Shown: positions 1 to 8,756, counted from the first letter of the stretch. The stretch: DNA of 32,975 nt from an uncultured Bacteroides sp. (GCA_900546645.1 URDR01000030.1:1-32975), one strand, 5' to 3'. Program-made: numbers and translations. The notes: generated by a model not told the origin, from the sequence alone.

Positions 1-45
<45 letters not shown>

Positions 46-63
46 ATCCTTAATTTTGCGGTG

Positions 64-95
64 CAAAGGTATTACTTTCTTTTGGATTATACAAA
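64..95 (-). promoter_or_regulatory. promoter of tRNA-Arg
   Basis: On the minus strand TTTG (92-95) lies 20 bp before TACCTTTG (64-71), which matches the Bacteroidetes primary sigma pattern TTTG-N19-21-TAnnTTTG. The start point would be near 57, about a dozen bases before the tRNA 5' end. Confidence 0.75.
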
Positions 96-149
96 TTTAT
101 AGGATTCTTTTTTTATTGACAACTGCAAGAAAATTACCCGGCCGACAAC

Positions 150-205
150 AAAAAGAGACGCTAAGCAACAGATTATGCGATTTTCCCACCCTGCGCCAGC
201 GTCCC
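150..205 (-). terminator. probable terminator after the M3 peptidase gene
   Basis: Minus-strand arms at 198-205 and 155-162 pair over 8 bp (one G-U) and are followed by a T run (A run at 150-154 on plus). The loop is long, about 35 nt. It lies some 65 bp after the peptidase stop codon. A second, bulged hairpin with CCGG at its core lies between them. Confidence 0.45.
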
Positions 206-268
206 TTTCCGAATTATTTACAAGGTGTTACACCGGTCTTTTCAAAATCCGGCTACACCCTTCCTCCG

Positions 269-2380
269 TTATTTCAATCCTCGGTTATCAAGCAACGGAT
301 CAATGCTCGGTTTGCGTCCGCGGAAGTTTTCATACATCACCATTCCTTCATCGATTCCGCCCGGAGCCAATACATAAGTACGGAACTTCGCAGCTACCTC
401 TTTATTAAACAGGTCGCCGGTTTCCTTGAAGGCCTGGAAAGCATCGCAGTCGAGTACTTCTGCCCATACATAGCTGTAATAACCTGCCGTATAGCCTCCT
501 TCCATCGTATGCGAGAAGTAAGTAGAACGGTAACGAGGAGGAATCTGACGCAGCAGTTTGCGGTCTGTCATTGCTTTTGCCTCAAATTTCTCTACATCGA
601 AACCGGCAGGCATTTCTTTCAGCACATGGTAATCCATATCAAGTAAAGAAGCAGCCAGGTATTCAGCCGTAGCAAATCCCTGTCCGTATTTTCCGCTCTT
701 CACGATTTTATCTACCAGGTTCTGCGGCATCACTTCACCAGTAGCATAATGCTTTGCATACACTTTCAGTACTTCCGGTTCGAAAGTCCAATGCTCCATA
801 ATCTGAGAAGGCAATTCAACGAAGTCACGGGGAACACCCGATACACCATAATAATGTACATCGGCAAAGAGCGCATTCAAGGCATGTCCGAATTCATGGA
901 ATACCGTGCGAGCCTCATCTGCATTCAGCAAAGCCGGCTGACCTTCTACTGGTTTGCTGAAATTAAACACTGTAGTCACTACCGGAGCTACACGCTTGCC
1001 GTCTTTATAAGTCTGGTCACGGTATCCGCCACACCAGGCACCTCCACTCTTTTCCGGACGGGTAAAGAAGTCCATATACAACACGCCCAAAGAGGTACCA
1101 TCTTGCTCCTTACACTCAAACACCTGTGCGTCGGGGTCAGGAAGCGGCATATCTTTCAGTTCGGTAAAGGTGATACCATATAATTTATTAGCCACATAAA
1201 AGGCTCCTTCACGCACGTGGTTCAGCTCCAGGTACGGACGCACTTCATTTTCATCGAAATGGAATTTGGCTTTTTTCGCTTTTTCAAAGTAATAACGCCA
1301 GTCCCAGCCTTCTACATCAAAGTTTCCGCCTTCCTTTTTCACTTCGGCACGGATATCCACCAGTTCCTCCTGTGCCTTTTTCAAAGCCGGAGTCCAGATC
1401 TGATTCAGCAAGTCGTACACATTGTTCTCATTCTTCGCCATGTTTTCTTCCAGCACATAGGCAGCATAATCTTCATAGCCCAACAATTTCGCTTTTTCCA
1501 GGCGGACAGCAACCAGTTTCTTGATAACCTCTTTGTTATCATTTGCATTGCCGTTATTTCCACGGTTAATGTAAGCCTTGAAAATCTGTTCACGCAGCGA
1601 GCGATTATCGGCATACTGCAAGAAAGGCATTACCGAAGGATTATGCAAGGTGAACACCCACTTTCCGTCCATACCTTCTTCTTTTGCCGTAGCCGCAGCA
1701 ACTGCCACCAGTCCCTCGGGCAGTCCGGCCAGGTCTTCCTTCTTATCCACCACCAACTTGAACGCATTGGTTTCTTTCAGCAGATTCTGTCCGAAAGTAA
1801 GCTGCAAGGTAGCAATCTGCTCATTCAACTTCCGCAGCTGTTCCTGCTTCTCGGCATCCAGTCCGGAGCCCGAACGGATAAACCCCTTATAGGTGTTTTC
1901 AAGCAGTTTAGCCTGCTCTTTGTCCAAGTTCAGTTGCTCCCGGTTATCATACACAGCCTTCACCCGTGCAAACAACTCTGGATTCATATTGATATCATCC
2001 GAATGTTTTGACAGCAACGGATACAGTTCCTGTTCCAAGGCCTGAATGGTATCATTCGTATTCACACTTGACTGCCCGCTGAAAGCATAAAGCACCTTCG
2101 TAAGCAGAGCTCCGCTCCGGTCGAGCGCAGCAATGGTATTTTCAAAATTGGCTTCCTCCTGATTATTTATAATTGCCTGGATTTCGGCCATCTGTTCTTC
2201 CATTCCTTTGAGCAAAGCAGGTTTATAATGCGATGCATGAATCTGCTCGAAAGGAGGAACTCCGAACGGAGTGGCATACTCGGTAAAGAAAGGATTCATC
2301 ATTTCCTCTCCACCATTCTTTGAAGAGCTGCAAGCCCCTAAAACAACTGCCAGTCCGGCAGCCAAGAGTGTCTTTTTCAT
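269..2380 (-). CDS. dcp: M3 family peptidyl-dipeptidase (Dcp-like), lipoprotein
   Basis: A 703-residue zinc metallopeptidase of family M3, which removes dipeptides from the C-terminus of oligopeptides. The zinc site HEFGH is at 495-499 and the third ligand glutamate at about 522 in DFVELPSQ. A C-terminal block near 625-650 carries the His/Tyr-rich YFSHTMEGGY segment used by M3 enzymes to bind substrate. Unlike the cytoplasmic E. coli Dcp (about 680 aa), this one starts with a lipoprotein signal peptide ending LGAC (Cys17), so it should be anchored in the envelope, facing the periplasm or the outside. The ATG at 2380 is supported by that signal and by a TACCTTTG box at 2412-2419. The nhaC gene lies upstream on the same strand, but the 124-bp gap with its own promoter box suggests separate transcription. 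The family call is firm; the exact specificity (Dcp or oligopeptidase A type) is inferred. Confidence 0.9.
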   Translation of the reverse strand: MKKTLLAAGLAVVLGACSSSKNGGEEMMNPFFTEYATPFGVPPFEQIHASHYKPALLKGMEEQMAEIQAIINNQEEANFENTIAALDRSGALLTKVLYAFSGQSSVNTNDTIQALEQELYPLLSKHSDDINMNPELFARVKAVYDNREQLNLDKEQAKLLENTYKGFIRSGSGLDAEKQEQLRKLNEQIATLQLTFGQNLLKETNAFKLVVDKKEDLAGLPEGLVAVAAATAKEEGMDGKWVFTLHNPSVMPFLQYADNRSLREQIFKAYINRGNNGNANDNKEVIKKLVAVRLEKAKLLGYEDYAAYVLEENMAKNENNVYDLLNQIWTPALKKAQEELVDIRAEVKKEGGNFDVEGWDWRYYFEKAKKAKFHFDENEVRPYLELNHVREGAFYVANKLYGITFTELKDMPLPDPDAQVFECKEQDGTSLGVLYMDFFTRPEKSGGAWCGGYRDQTYKDGKRVAPVVTTVFNFSKPVEGQPALLNADEARTVFHEFGHALNALFADVHYYGVSGVPRDFVELPSQIMEHWTFEPEVLKVYAKHYATGEVMPQNLVDKIVKSGKYGQGFATAEYLAASLLDMDYHVLKEMPAGFDVEKFEAKAMTDRKLLRQIPPRYRSTYFSHTMEGGYTAGYYSYVWAEVLDCDAFQAFKETGDLFNKEVAAKFRTYVLAPGGIDEGMVMYENFRGRKPSIDPLLDNRGLK

Positions 2381-2411
2381 CGGTCTAAACTAAAATTAAA
2401 TGTTTTAACAA

Positions 2412-2419
2412 CAAAGGTA
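2412..2419 (-). promoter_or_regulatory. -7 box of the M3 peptidase gene
   Basis: TACCTTTG on the minus strand, 32 bp before the ATG, matches TAnnTTTG. I see no convincing TTTG at the -33 distance. Confidence 0.5.
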
Positions 2420-2504
2420 CAGACTTATTGCAAACGGCGTGAGTTTTTTATCTTTTTTAAGAATTTGTTTTGGATTTTCTTGTTGATAGTTCAAACAAAA
2501 ATCA

Positions 2505-3809
2505 TCAGGAAAAACGACGCGGATACCGGAAAAGGATGGCAAACAAAGCCATACCTCCCAAGAGCATCGGATAATAAAGGTAACCGATAATGCTGATCGG
2601 AGAGAGCCCTGCCAGTTCGGAGGCAATCAGCAGCTGAGCTCCGTAAGGAATGAGTCCCTGCACCACACACGAAAAGGTATCCAAGATACTTGCACTTTTG
2701 CGGCGGTCTACCCGGTACTGTTCAGCAATGTTCGCAGCCAGCGGACCTACCGTTATAATTGCGATGGTATTATTTGCGGTACACACATTAGCAAGACTGA
2801 CCAAGGCAGCAATGCTCAGCTCGGCACCACGCTTACCTCCCACCCGCTTGGTGAGACTATGAAGAATGTAATCCACCCCTCCGTTAAAGCGAATCAGCTC
2901 CAGCATCCCTCCAGCCATCAGGGTAATGATAATCAGCTCGCCCATCCCCACAATACCGGTTCCCATAGAGCCGAACCAGCCGAAGAAGTCGAAATTGCCA
3001 TACAGCATTCCGATTACTCCGGTAGAAAGAATACCGAGCAGTAACACCAGCACCACGTTCACACCGGAAATCGCCGTTCCAAGCACCACAATATATGGGA
3101 GCACCTTTCCCCACTCTACGGTCTGCACTTCTTGAGCTACCTCGATCTGCATACCACAGAAAATATAATAAGCCAGCACCAGCAGCGCTGCCGGAAGAGC
3201 AATCATGAAATTCACACGGAACTTGTCACGCATGACGCAACCCTGGGTACGGGTTGATGCAATGGTGGTATCGGAAATAAACGAAAGATTATCGCCGAAG
3301 AAAGCGCCTCCCACCACTACAGCCGTCATGAAAGGCAGGCTGACATCGGTTTTCGAGGCAATACCGGCAGCCACGGGCACAAGGGTAACAATGGTCCCCA
3401 CCGAGGTTCCTACCGACAGCGAAATGAAGCAGGAAGCCAGAAAGATTCCTGCCAGCAACAGGTTGTCGGGCAATAACTGCATGGCGAGGTTAACGGTCGC
3501 GGTAATTGCCCCCATCGCCTCAGCCGACTTGGCAAAAGCTCCGGCAAGGATAAAAATCCAAATCATCAGCATGATGTTCTTGTTGGCTGCTCCCGATGAA
3601 TATTGCAAGATGCGGTCGTTCAAGCTTAATCCCTTGGTAATAGCCACCGCATAAATTGACGAAACCATGAAAGCCACCGTGATAGGTACTTTATAGAAAT
3701 CGTTCACCAGGATAGAAGTTACCAGATAAAGGCAGAGAAAAACCACCAGAGGAGTCAGTGCCCACGCACTGGGCTTGTTTACAATAGGAGTCAGCTTGTT
3801 CAAGTTCAT
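2505..3809 (-). CDS. nhaC: NhaC-family Na+/H+ antiporter
   Basis: A 434-residue inner-membrane protein made mostly of hydrophobic helices (about ten to eleven). It carries the NhaC hallmark GGAFFGDNLSFISDTTIAST near residues 185-205, and a second conserved half with NVCTANNTIAIITVGPLA near 340-357. NhaC proteins exchange external protons for internal sodium or, in some members, related cations or substrates. The reading frame stays open upstream to 3962, but I place the start at the ATG at 3809. The -7 box at 3843-3850 lies inside the longer frame, so a transcript from it could not include the upstream start, and MNLNKLTPIVNKP is a normal start for the family. The gene is divergent from the regulator at 3996. 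The substrate is inferred from the family only. Confidence 0.85.
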   Translation of the reverse strand: MNLNKLTPIVNKPSAWALTPLVVFLCLYLVTSILVNDFYKVPITVAFMVSSIYAVAITKGLSLNDRILQYSSGAANKNIMLMIWIFILAGAFAKSAEAMGAITATVNLAMQLLPDNLLLAGIFLASCFISLSVGTSVGTIVTLVPVAAGIASKTDVSLPFMTAVVVGGAFFGDNLSFISDTTIASTRTQGCVMRDKFRVNFMIALPAALLVLAYYIFCGMQIEVAQEVQTVEWGKVLPYIVVLGTAISGVNVVLVLLLGILSTGVIGMLYGNFDFFGWFGSMGTGIVGMGELIIITLMAGGMLELIRFNGGVDYILHSLTKRVGGKRGAELSIAALVSLANVCTANNTIAIITVGPLAANIAEQYRVDRRKSASILDTFSCVVQGLIPYGAQLLIASELAGLSPISIIGYLYYPMLLGGMALFAILFRYPRRFS

Positions 3810-3842
3810 ATAGTTTTTGTCACCGTTGTTTGTTTCGGGCTG

Positions 3843-3850
3843 CAAAGATA
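3843..3850 (-). promoter_or_regulatory. -7 box of nhaC
   Basis: TATCTTTG on the minus strand, with TGTG as a weak -33 match at 3871-3874 (20 bp spacing). It gives a leader of about 27 nt and decides the nhaC start codon. Confidence 0.55.
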
Positions 3851-3971
3851 CAATAAAATTTTCATCTGTCCACATGAATTGCAGCAAACTAGCAGATACA
3901 GATCGGCTGAAAGGTATTACAAGCCAAAGCAAAAACAGGATGTTATCATTCAGATTCTCCAATTAAATACT

Positions 3972-3979
3972 TACATTTG
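3972..3979 (+). promoter_or_regulatory. -7 box of the TPR/HTH regulator gene
   Basis: TACATTTG, 16 bp before the ATG at 3996, matches TAnnTTTG. No clear -33 TTTG. Transcription would start just before the gene, leaving a very short leader. Confidence 0.45.
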
Positions 3980-3995
3980 CAGAAAAGAATCATTC

Positions 3996-5816
3996 ATGAA
4001 GCCATACATATACCATGTTATTGCAATCTGCTTTGCTTTAACTATGACTGGATGTAGCAGCAGACAGCAGCAAATCAAGCAAACTATCCAATTACAGCAA
4101 GCAGAAGAACTGATGTTTAACTCGCCCGACAGCGCACTTCGCCTGTTGGAAACCATGCAGCAGCCCTCTACATGGGAAGATAAGGCCAATTATGCTCTGT
4201 GGTGTCTGCTTACCACACAAGCCAAAGTCAAAGAGCTGAAAACTATCACTTCCGACTCGCTGATACGAACAGCATACATATATTATAAGCCGACGGGGTA
4301 CATCCGGCGGAAAGCCATGGCGGCATTATACATGGGAGAAGTATATTACGGTTTAGGAAAAACCGATGAAGCCTTAAAGTTTTATTTGGAGGCAAAAGAC
4401 GAAGTAGAAAAGACGGATGACTATCAGACCGGTTACCTGATTATGTCTGCACTGGGCAAACTCTATCTATACCGCGGTCTGGCAAGCTATGCGCAAGAGG
4501 CCTGCATCCAAGCCTACGATTATGCTGTAAAAGATGACAACAAACGCTACCAAGCAGCGTCTTTACAGTTTCTAGCCCGAAGCTATTGCATTTCGAACCA
4601 GCTTCCCAAGGCAATAGAGACCTATCGGCAATGCAGTGAAATAGTCAGAAAATTGGGAACAGCGTACCAAGACTACTATTATACCATCCTGTCGGAAATC
4701 GCTTTGGTTTATAAAAACAGCGGAGAGTTTGAAAAGTCACAAAGCCTACTAAAGTCTTTTCCCGAAGCTTTCCGGCCTACCTCACTCATAGGTCACAACT
4801 ATTTACATCAAGAGCAATATGACTCTGCCTATCTTTATCTAAACAAAGCCCTGAAAAAAAGAAATACTGCTTATCAAAAAGCGTCTCTGTATAAAGCTCT
4901 CTACAAATTAGCAAACAGACCGGAATACAGCCGGAATTTAACCCTTTTCTGCGACTCTCTGATTTATTACAACGACTCCATCATGGAGTTAGATAAAGGA
5001 AAAGCAATTATAGCCTATAAAGAAAAATATGACAAGGAACAGCTCCTTTCCGAAAAGCGGCAACTGGAACTGGAAAGAACCATATGGGGAATGCTGTCCG
5101 TAATAGCTGTATTGCTTTTAATCCTCTTTTCAATCTATACTTATTTGCGAAAAAAAACAGCAGCACGCCGCAAGGAAGAAGAGCTGACTGCTCTTGCCAT
5201 CCAGCTCCATCAAAAAGAATTGGAAGCCAATCGGTATGCATCTTACCTTGCCGAACTTCAACAACAGCTAGAGAACAGCAATAAAAAAGAAGAACAATAT
5301 GCAGAGCAACTCGACTTGCTTAATCAACTGAGAAAAGAAAACGAGCTGTTGGAAACAGAAAAAACAGCATTGCAGCAAAAGATAGCCTCGTATCCAGCAA
5401 CATCACATACACAATCGAGCGTAAAAATGCTGTCCGACCGGCTCTATCATGCAGAGGAGAGGGAAAAAGAACTATGTACGCTATTACTGGCACAAATACC
5501 TCTGCTGAACAGACTTCACTCCCACCCGACATACCTGAACGAACAAGAAATGAATGCACTCTGCAGACTAACTGACGATATTTTCCAAAACTTCACTTCC
5601 CGTCTGATGAAAGATGTGCCCACACTGAGCGAGCACGAAGTGATACTCTGCAGCCTGATTAAACTCTGTTTTTCCATTTCCGAGATAGCGACATTCCTAA
5701 ATATTGTCCCCACTTCGGTTTCCAGAAGCAAACTCCGCATCAAGAACAAAATCTATGCGGAACTCAATGAGAACCCCAAAGAAAAAAGCCTTGATATTTG
5801 GCTGTGGGAATACTAA
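3996..5816 (+). CDS. membrane-spanning TPR regulator with C-terminal HTH
   Basis: 606 residues from the ATG at 3996. Order of parts: a lipoprotein-like signal ending LTMTGC (Cys20); helical TPR-like repeats from about 30 to 350 (for example YMGEVYYGLGKTDEALKFY); one transmembrane helix at about 363-384; a glutamine/glutamate-rich coiled coil at about 386-466; and a C-terminal helix-turn-helix at about 543-587 (LSEHEVILCSL...SISEIATFL...SVSRSKLRIKNKIY) resembling LuxR-type HTHs. The topology implied is a periplasmic TPR sensor joined through the membrane to a cytoplasmic DNA-binding domain, a layout recurrent in Bacteroidetes. The open frame begins at 3879, but the promoter box and signal peptide favour 3996. 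The outer-membrane barrel gene follows 179 bp downstream on the same strand and is the obvious candidate target. The signal it senses is unknown. Confidence 0.82.
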   Translation: MKPYIYHVIAICFALTMTGCSSRQQQIKQTIQLQQAEELMFNSPDSALRLLETMQQPSTWEDKANYALWCLLTTQAKVKELKTITSDSLIRTAYIYYKPTGYIRRKAMAALYMGEVYYGLGKTDEALKFYLEAKDEVEKTDDYQTGYLIMSALGKLYLYRGLASYAQEACIQAYDYAVKDDNKRYQAASLQFLARSYCISNQLPKAIETYRQCSEIVRKLGTAYQDYYYTILSEIALVYKNSGEFEKSQSLLKSFPEAFRPTSLIGHNYLHQEQYDSAYLYLNKALKKRNTAYQKASLYKALYKLANRPEYSRNLTLFCDSLIYYNDSIMELDKGKAIIAYKEKYDKEQLLSEKRQLELERTIWGMLSVIAVLLLILFSIYTYLRKKTAARRKEEELTALAIQLHQKELEANRYASYLAELQQQLENSNKKEEQYAEQLDLLNQLRKENELLETEKTALQQKIASYPATSHTQSSVKMLSDRLYHAEEREKELCTLLLAQIPLLNRLHSHPTYLNEQEMNALCRLTDDIFQNFTSRLMKDVPTLSEHEVILCSLIKLCFSISEIATFLNIVPTSVSRSKLRIKNKIYAELNENPKEKSLDIWLWEY

Positions 5817-5820
5817 TGCC

Positions 5821-5845
5821 ATAGGCTGTCTATATGGCAGCCTAT
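5821..5845 (+). terminator. hairpin after the regulator gene
   Basis: Arms ATAGGCTG (5821-5828) and CAGCCTAT (5838-5845) form a perfect 8-bp stem with a 9-nt loop, starting 4 bp after the stop codon and followed by the short pyrimidine run TCTTTCCC. Probably a weak terminator separating the regulator from the barrel gene, which has its own promoter box. Confidence 0.5.
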
Positions 5846-5954
5846 TCTTTCCCTACATACTTCATTAATTTACAACTTGTTAAACCAATCACGCCCACTC
5901 CATTTGTCTATCTGAAATCTATATCGATTTTATGCGAGCAATCACGCAAACAGT

Positions 5955-5962
5955 TACTTTTG
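5955..5962 (+). promoter_or_regulatory. -7 box of the outer-membrane barrel gene
   Basis: TACTTTTG, 33 bp before the ATG at 5996. The -33 region is poor, as expected of a promoter that may need an activator such as the adjacent HTH regulator (inference). Confidence 0.5.
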
Positions 5963-5995
5963 CATTTGAAAAATCAAACAAAAAGCAACTGTTTT

Positions 5996-8317
5996 ATGAG
6001 AAAACTATTCATCTTATTATGTTTATTTGCCTTACACTGCCTTTTTTCAGAGCTTATAGCTCAACAAGTAAATCATCTATTAATCGCTAAAGTAAAAAAT
6101 GAATCCGACTCACTCCCAATCCCTTATGCAAATGTTATCTTACTAGACGGAGATTCACTTTTAATCAAGGGTACTTTAACTGATGAAAGCGGAAATTTCA
6201 AAATTGACAATTCTGATTTAAAAGGTAAGCAAATAAGTGTCAGCTTTCTTGGCTATGAACCGGCATATATATCTGTTACGCATATTCCCAAAAACATCTA
6301 TCTAAAACCCACTGCCATAAATCTTCAAGAAGTACATATTACCGGACACCGACAATATGTAAAAACTTTACCAGACAGATTAATGATTTCGATGGAAAGC
6401 AATCCCATAGCCCAATTAGGTACTGCCCATGATGCACTCAAACAAATGCCTATGATAGACGGTAGCAGTGGGGGTATTCAGGTTATCGGAAGAGGAACAC
6501 CTGAAATTTACATCAACAATAGAATGGTAAGGAACCAAGAGGAACTAAAACGTTTGTCATCTAATGACATTAAAGACATTCAGATAATAACCCATCCGGA
6601 TTCTCAATACGGAGGAAATGTTACTTCTGTTATACTGATTCGCACCCGAAGGCATATAGAAGGATTAAGCGGAACAATATATGCACAAGTGCAACGCACC
6701 GAAGTTACTTCAAGAAATACATCTGCTGATTTCAATTACAGCTTCAAAAATGGCCTTACGCTATTTGGAGGAATAAATTATGCCAATAACGCTTTCAGCC
6801 AAAAACGAGAATACCACGAGTTATTCAATGGAAACAAACTACATACGGATTCATATCAAAAAGCAAAAGCACGGACCAATCAGTGGAATGCAAATACAGG
6901 AATTCTATTCGACTACGAAGAGAACTCTATCGGATTACGCTATGAAATCGAAAAAGAGCCTAATTCAAAATTTCATTCAAACGGAGAAGAATTTACCAAT
7001 GCCTCTACTCATCAGAATATGTTATCCGACTATCAGTCGAACAGCGACTCCTACAATCATCACTTTAATGCATATCTCTCCAAAAAAATGAATGATGAAG
7101 CAACAATACAAGTAGATGCTGATTACATATTCGGCAATAATACATCTATAGGAAATCTACAAGAAAGTTCTAGCAGTTCCAAAGTATCGTTTGTTACAAC
7201 GGAAAATAAAAACGACTATAAATTAGCTGCAGTAAGAGGCAATATCAATCTTCCTTTATGGGAAGGGACTTTCAACGGAGGCATACACTATTCATTTACC
7301 CGAAACAAACAGAATTTTCAGACCGCTTATGAAGGTGAAACACCAAATTTGCAACCGAGTAATGATAAGGAAACACAACATCTATGTGCGGTTTATTTAT
7401 CATATGAACATTCCATCAGCAATAATTGGAAAACAGGAGGTGGTCTGCGTTATGAAATGACAAATTTTACCTATTTTTCTAATGAGAATAAAGTAGATAT
7501 GCAATCAAGAGTCTACAAAGACTGGCTTCCAGAATTACACGTTAACTGGCAAAAAAACTCTTCATCGGTTGGTCTTTCCTATCAAGCCAAAGTAAGTAGA
7601 CCCAATTATTCATTGCTAAATACAAACTATGCATATGTTTCACATACCTTGTGGGAAACCGGAAATCCAATGATTCAGTCCTCATTAACCCACGATCTAT
7701 CACTTAATTTAAGTTGGAAACAATGGATAATGAACATATCTTACCTCCGTCGGCTGCGTTCTATACAATCGGTTTATACATATCAGAAAGATTTAGAAAT
7801 AAATGTGCGTGCAGACCAAAACCTCCCAAGCTACAATGCCTGGCAAATAACTCTCTATAAAGACTTTAATATAGGAATATGGCATCCGTCTGTTCAAGGG
7901 CTTCTTGCTTTGCAAGATTTGAAGTATGGTGTACATGAAAAACAGAAATACAATAAGCCCTTGGGACGAATCATCGTAAATAATCGTTTCGATTTGCCCG
8001 CTGCTATTCACCTGTACCTGTCTGGTATATGGCTCAGCAAAGGACATGACGGGTTATATTATTCACATGGTGGAGGAATGTTGAATCTGATATGCAGCAA
8101 AAACTTCGGGAGATGGGATTTAAACCTTTCCGCATCCGATTTCATTAACACTTGGAGACAGAAAAACAGCGTTCATACGAATGGTGTAGCCTATGATTAC
8201 AACATCAAAGGAGCATCACGTGGAATCTCTATTTCTGTAAGCTACCGCTTTAATAAAGCAAAACACAGCTATAAAGGTAACTCAGTAACAATAGAAGAAT
8301 TAAACAGATTAAAATGA
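5996..8317 (+). CDS. TonB-receptor-like outer-membrane beta-barrel protein
   Basis: 773 residues from the ATG at 5996; the frame opens at 5834 but the promoter box at 5955 and the signal peptide MRKLFILLCLFALH...AQQ support the later start. After the signal comes a carboxypeptidase-regulatory-like beta-sandwich at about 28-112 (PIPYANVILLDGD, GTLTDESGNFKI, SFLGYEP). A plug-like domain follows at about 120-220 (ALKQMPMIDG, IYINNRM, IKDIQIITHPDSQYGG), then a long barrel with alternating aromatic strands to the C-terminus (SVSYRFNKAK near the end). This matches the outer-membrane beta-barrel family in Bacteroidetes that resembles TonB-dependent receptors but lacks a SusD partner. None is encoded here. 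It is visibly more A+T-rich than the flanking housekeeping genes, which could mean transfer or relaxed selection. The ligand is unknown. A function in uptake or envelope remodelling is inferred from fold only. Confidence 0.82.
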   Translation: MRKLFILLCLFALHCLFSELIAQQVNHLLIAKVKNESDSLPIPYANVILLDGDSLLIKGTLTDESGNFKIDNSDLKGKQISVSFLGYEPAYISVTHIPKNIYLKPTAINLQEVHITGHRQYVKTLPDRLMISMESNPIAQLGTAHDALKQMPMIDGSSGGIQVIGRGTPEIYINNRMVRNQEELKRLSSNDIKDIQIITHPDSQYGGNVTSVILIRTRRHIEGLSGTIYAQVQRTEVTSRNTSADFNYSFKNGLTLFGGINYANNAFSQKREYHELFNGNKLHTDSYQKAKARTNQWNANTGILFDYEENSIGLRYEIEKEPNSKFHSNGEEFTNASTHQNMLSDYQSNSDSYNHHFNAYLSKKMNDEATIQVDADYIFGNNTSIGNLQESSSSSKVSFVTTENKNDYKLAAVRGNINLPLWEGTFNGGIHYSFTRNKQNFQTAYEGETPNLQPSNDKETQHLCAVYLSYEHSISNNWKTGGGLRYEMTNFTYFSNENKVDMQSRVYKDWLPELHVNWQKNSSSVGLSYQAKVSRPNYSLLNTNYAYVSHTLWETGNPMIQSSLTHDLSLNLSWKQWIMNISYLRRLRSIQSVYTYQKDLEINVRADQNLPSYNAWQITLYKDFNIGIWHPSVQGLLALQDLKYGVHEKQKYNKPLGRIIVNNRFDLPAAIHLYLSGIWLSKGHDGLYYSHGGGMLNLICSKNFGRWDLNLSASDFINTWRQKNSVHTNGVAYDYNIKGASRGISISVSYRFNKAKHSYKGNSVTIEELNRLK

Positions 8318-8391
8318 TGAAGTATCATCCATTTCCTTTTTTTAATCAGCATGATAGCAGGTATACAAGTAAAGCCGCCTGAAATAAATAA

Positions 8392-8438
8392 AAGAGCAGA
8401 AGCAGAAGCAACCGAAAGATTGCCCTGTCTCTGCTCTT
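8392..8438. terminator. long-loop inverted repeat between convergent genes
   Basis: Arms AAGAGCAGA (8392-8400) and TCTGCTCTT (8430-8438) pair over 9 bp with a 29-nt loop. It sits between the convergent barrel gene and the small membrane protein gene and could end transcription from both sides. The T runs are short, so the call is tentative. Confidence 0.35.
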
Positions 8439-8480
8439 CTTATTGCCTTTCCTTTAAAAAGTAATAGCCACAAACAGCCT

Positions 8481-8744
8481 CTACTTCTTTTTCCTGCTCA
8501 TCAGGATGGAAAAGAAAATGGTACATCCCAATGAGAGTACAGCAGCCCACCACCATGCCATGTATTGCTCTGCCAAAAGCAGAACCAAAACGAAAAGCCA
8601 TCCATCGATTCCATTCCATAGTTTGGGATGCGCATTGAAATAAGCGCGGAGCCGCTTGTGAAACAAACCGATAACTTCCAGAAGTAAGAGCAGCAGCGTT
8701 ACTACCCACAACAGCCACAGCCTGGATGGATTTAAATCAATCAT
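8481..8744 (-). CDS. small membrane protein downstream of cydB
   Basis: 87 residues, two to three hydrophobic helices (about 8-27, 46-62 and 64-82) and a basic tail ending RKKK, so an inner-membrane protein with the tail in the cytoplasm is likely. I do not recognise the family. The start is supported by a strong Shine-Dalgarno, AGGAGG, 5 bp before the ATG at 8744. It follows cydB on the same strand after 164 bp, and a hairpin in that gap may separate the two. It is much larger than the E. coli subunit CydX (about 37 aa) and shows no resemblance to it. Read in another frame, the same DNA gives a slightly longer ORF without such a start signal, which I take as a shadow. Confidence 0.6.
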   Translation of the reverse strand: MIDLNPSRLWLLWVVTLLLLLLEVIGLFHKRLRAYFNAHPKLWNGIDGWLFVLVLLLAEQYMAWWWAAVLSLGCTIFFSILMSRKKK

Positions 8745-8750
8745 AAGCTC

Positions 8751-8756
8751 CTCCTT
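8751..8756 (-). promoter_or_regulatory. Shine-Dalgarno of the small membrane protein gene
   Basis: AGGAGG on the minus strand (CCTCCT on plus) closely upstream of the ATG at 8744. Such a full anti-16S match is uncommon in this window, where most genes have A-rich leaders instead. Confidence 0.6.

Noticed and set aside
1217..2011. 264-codon open frame on the plus strand opposite the M3 peptidase gene
   Set aside because: Antisense shadow of a clear gene; the translated sequence has no recognisable domain.
5996..8317. SusC-type receptor of a polysaccharide utilisation locus
   Set aside because: No SusD-like gene or glycoside hydrolase is adjacent, and the plug and length fit the smaller outer-membrane barrel family rather than SusC (about 1000 aa).
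8440..8718. 92-codon frame overlapping the small membrane protein gene
   Set aside because: The alternative frame at 8481-8744 has a strong Shine-Dalgarno and regular membrane helices; this one has neither.
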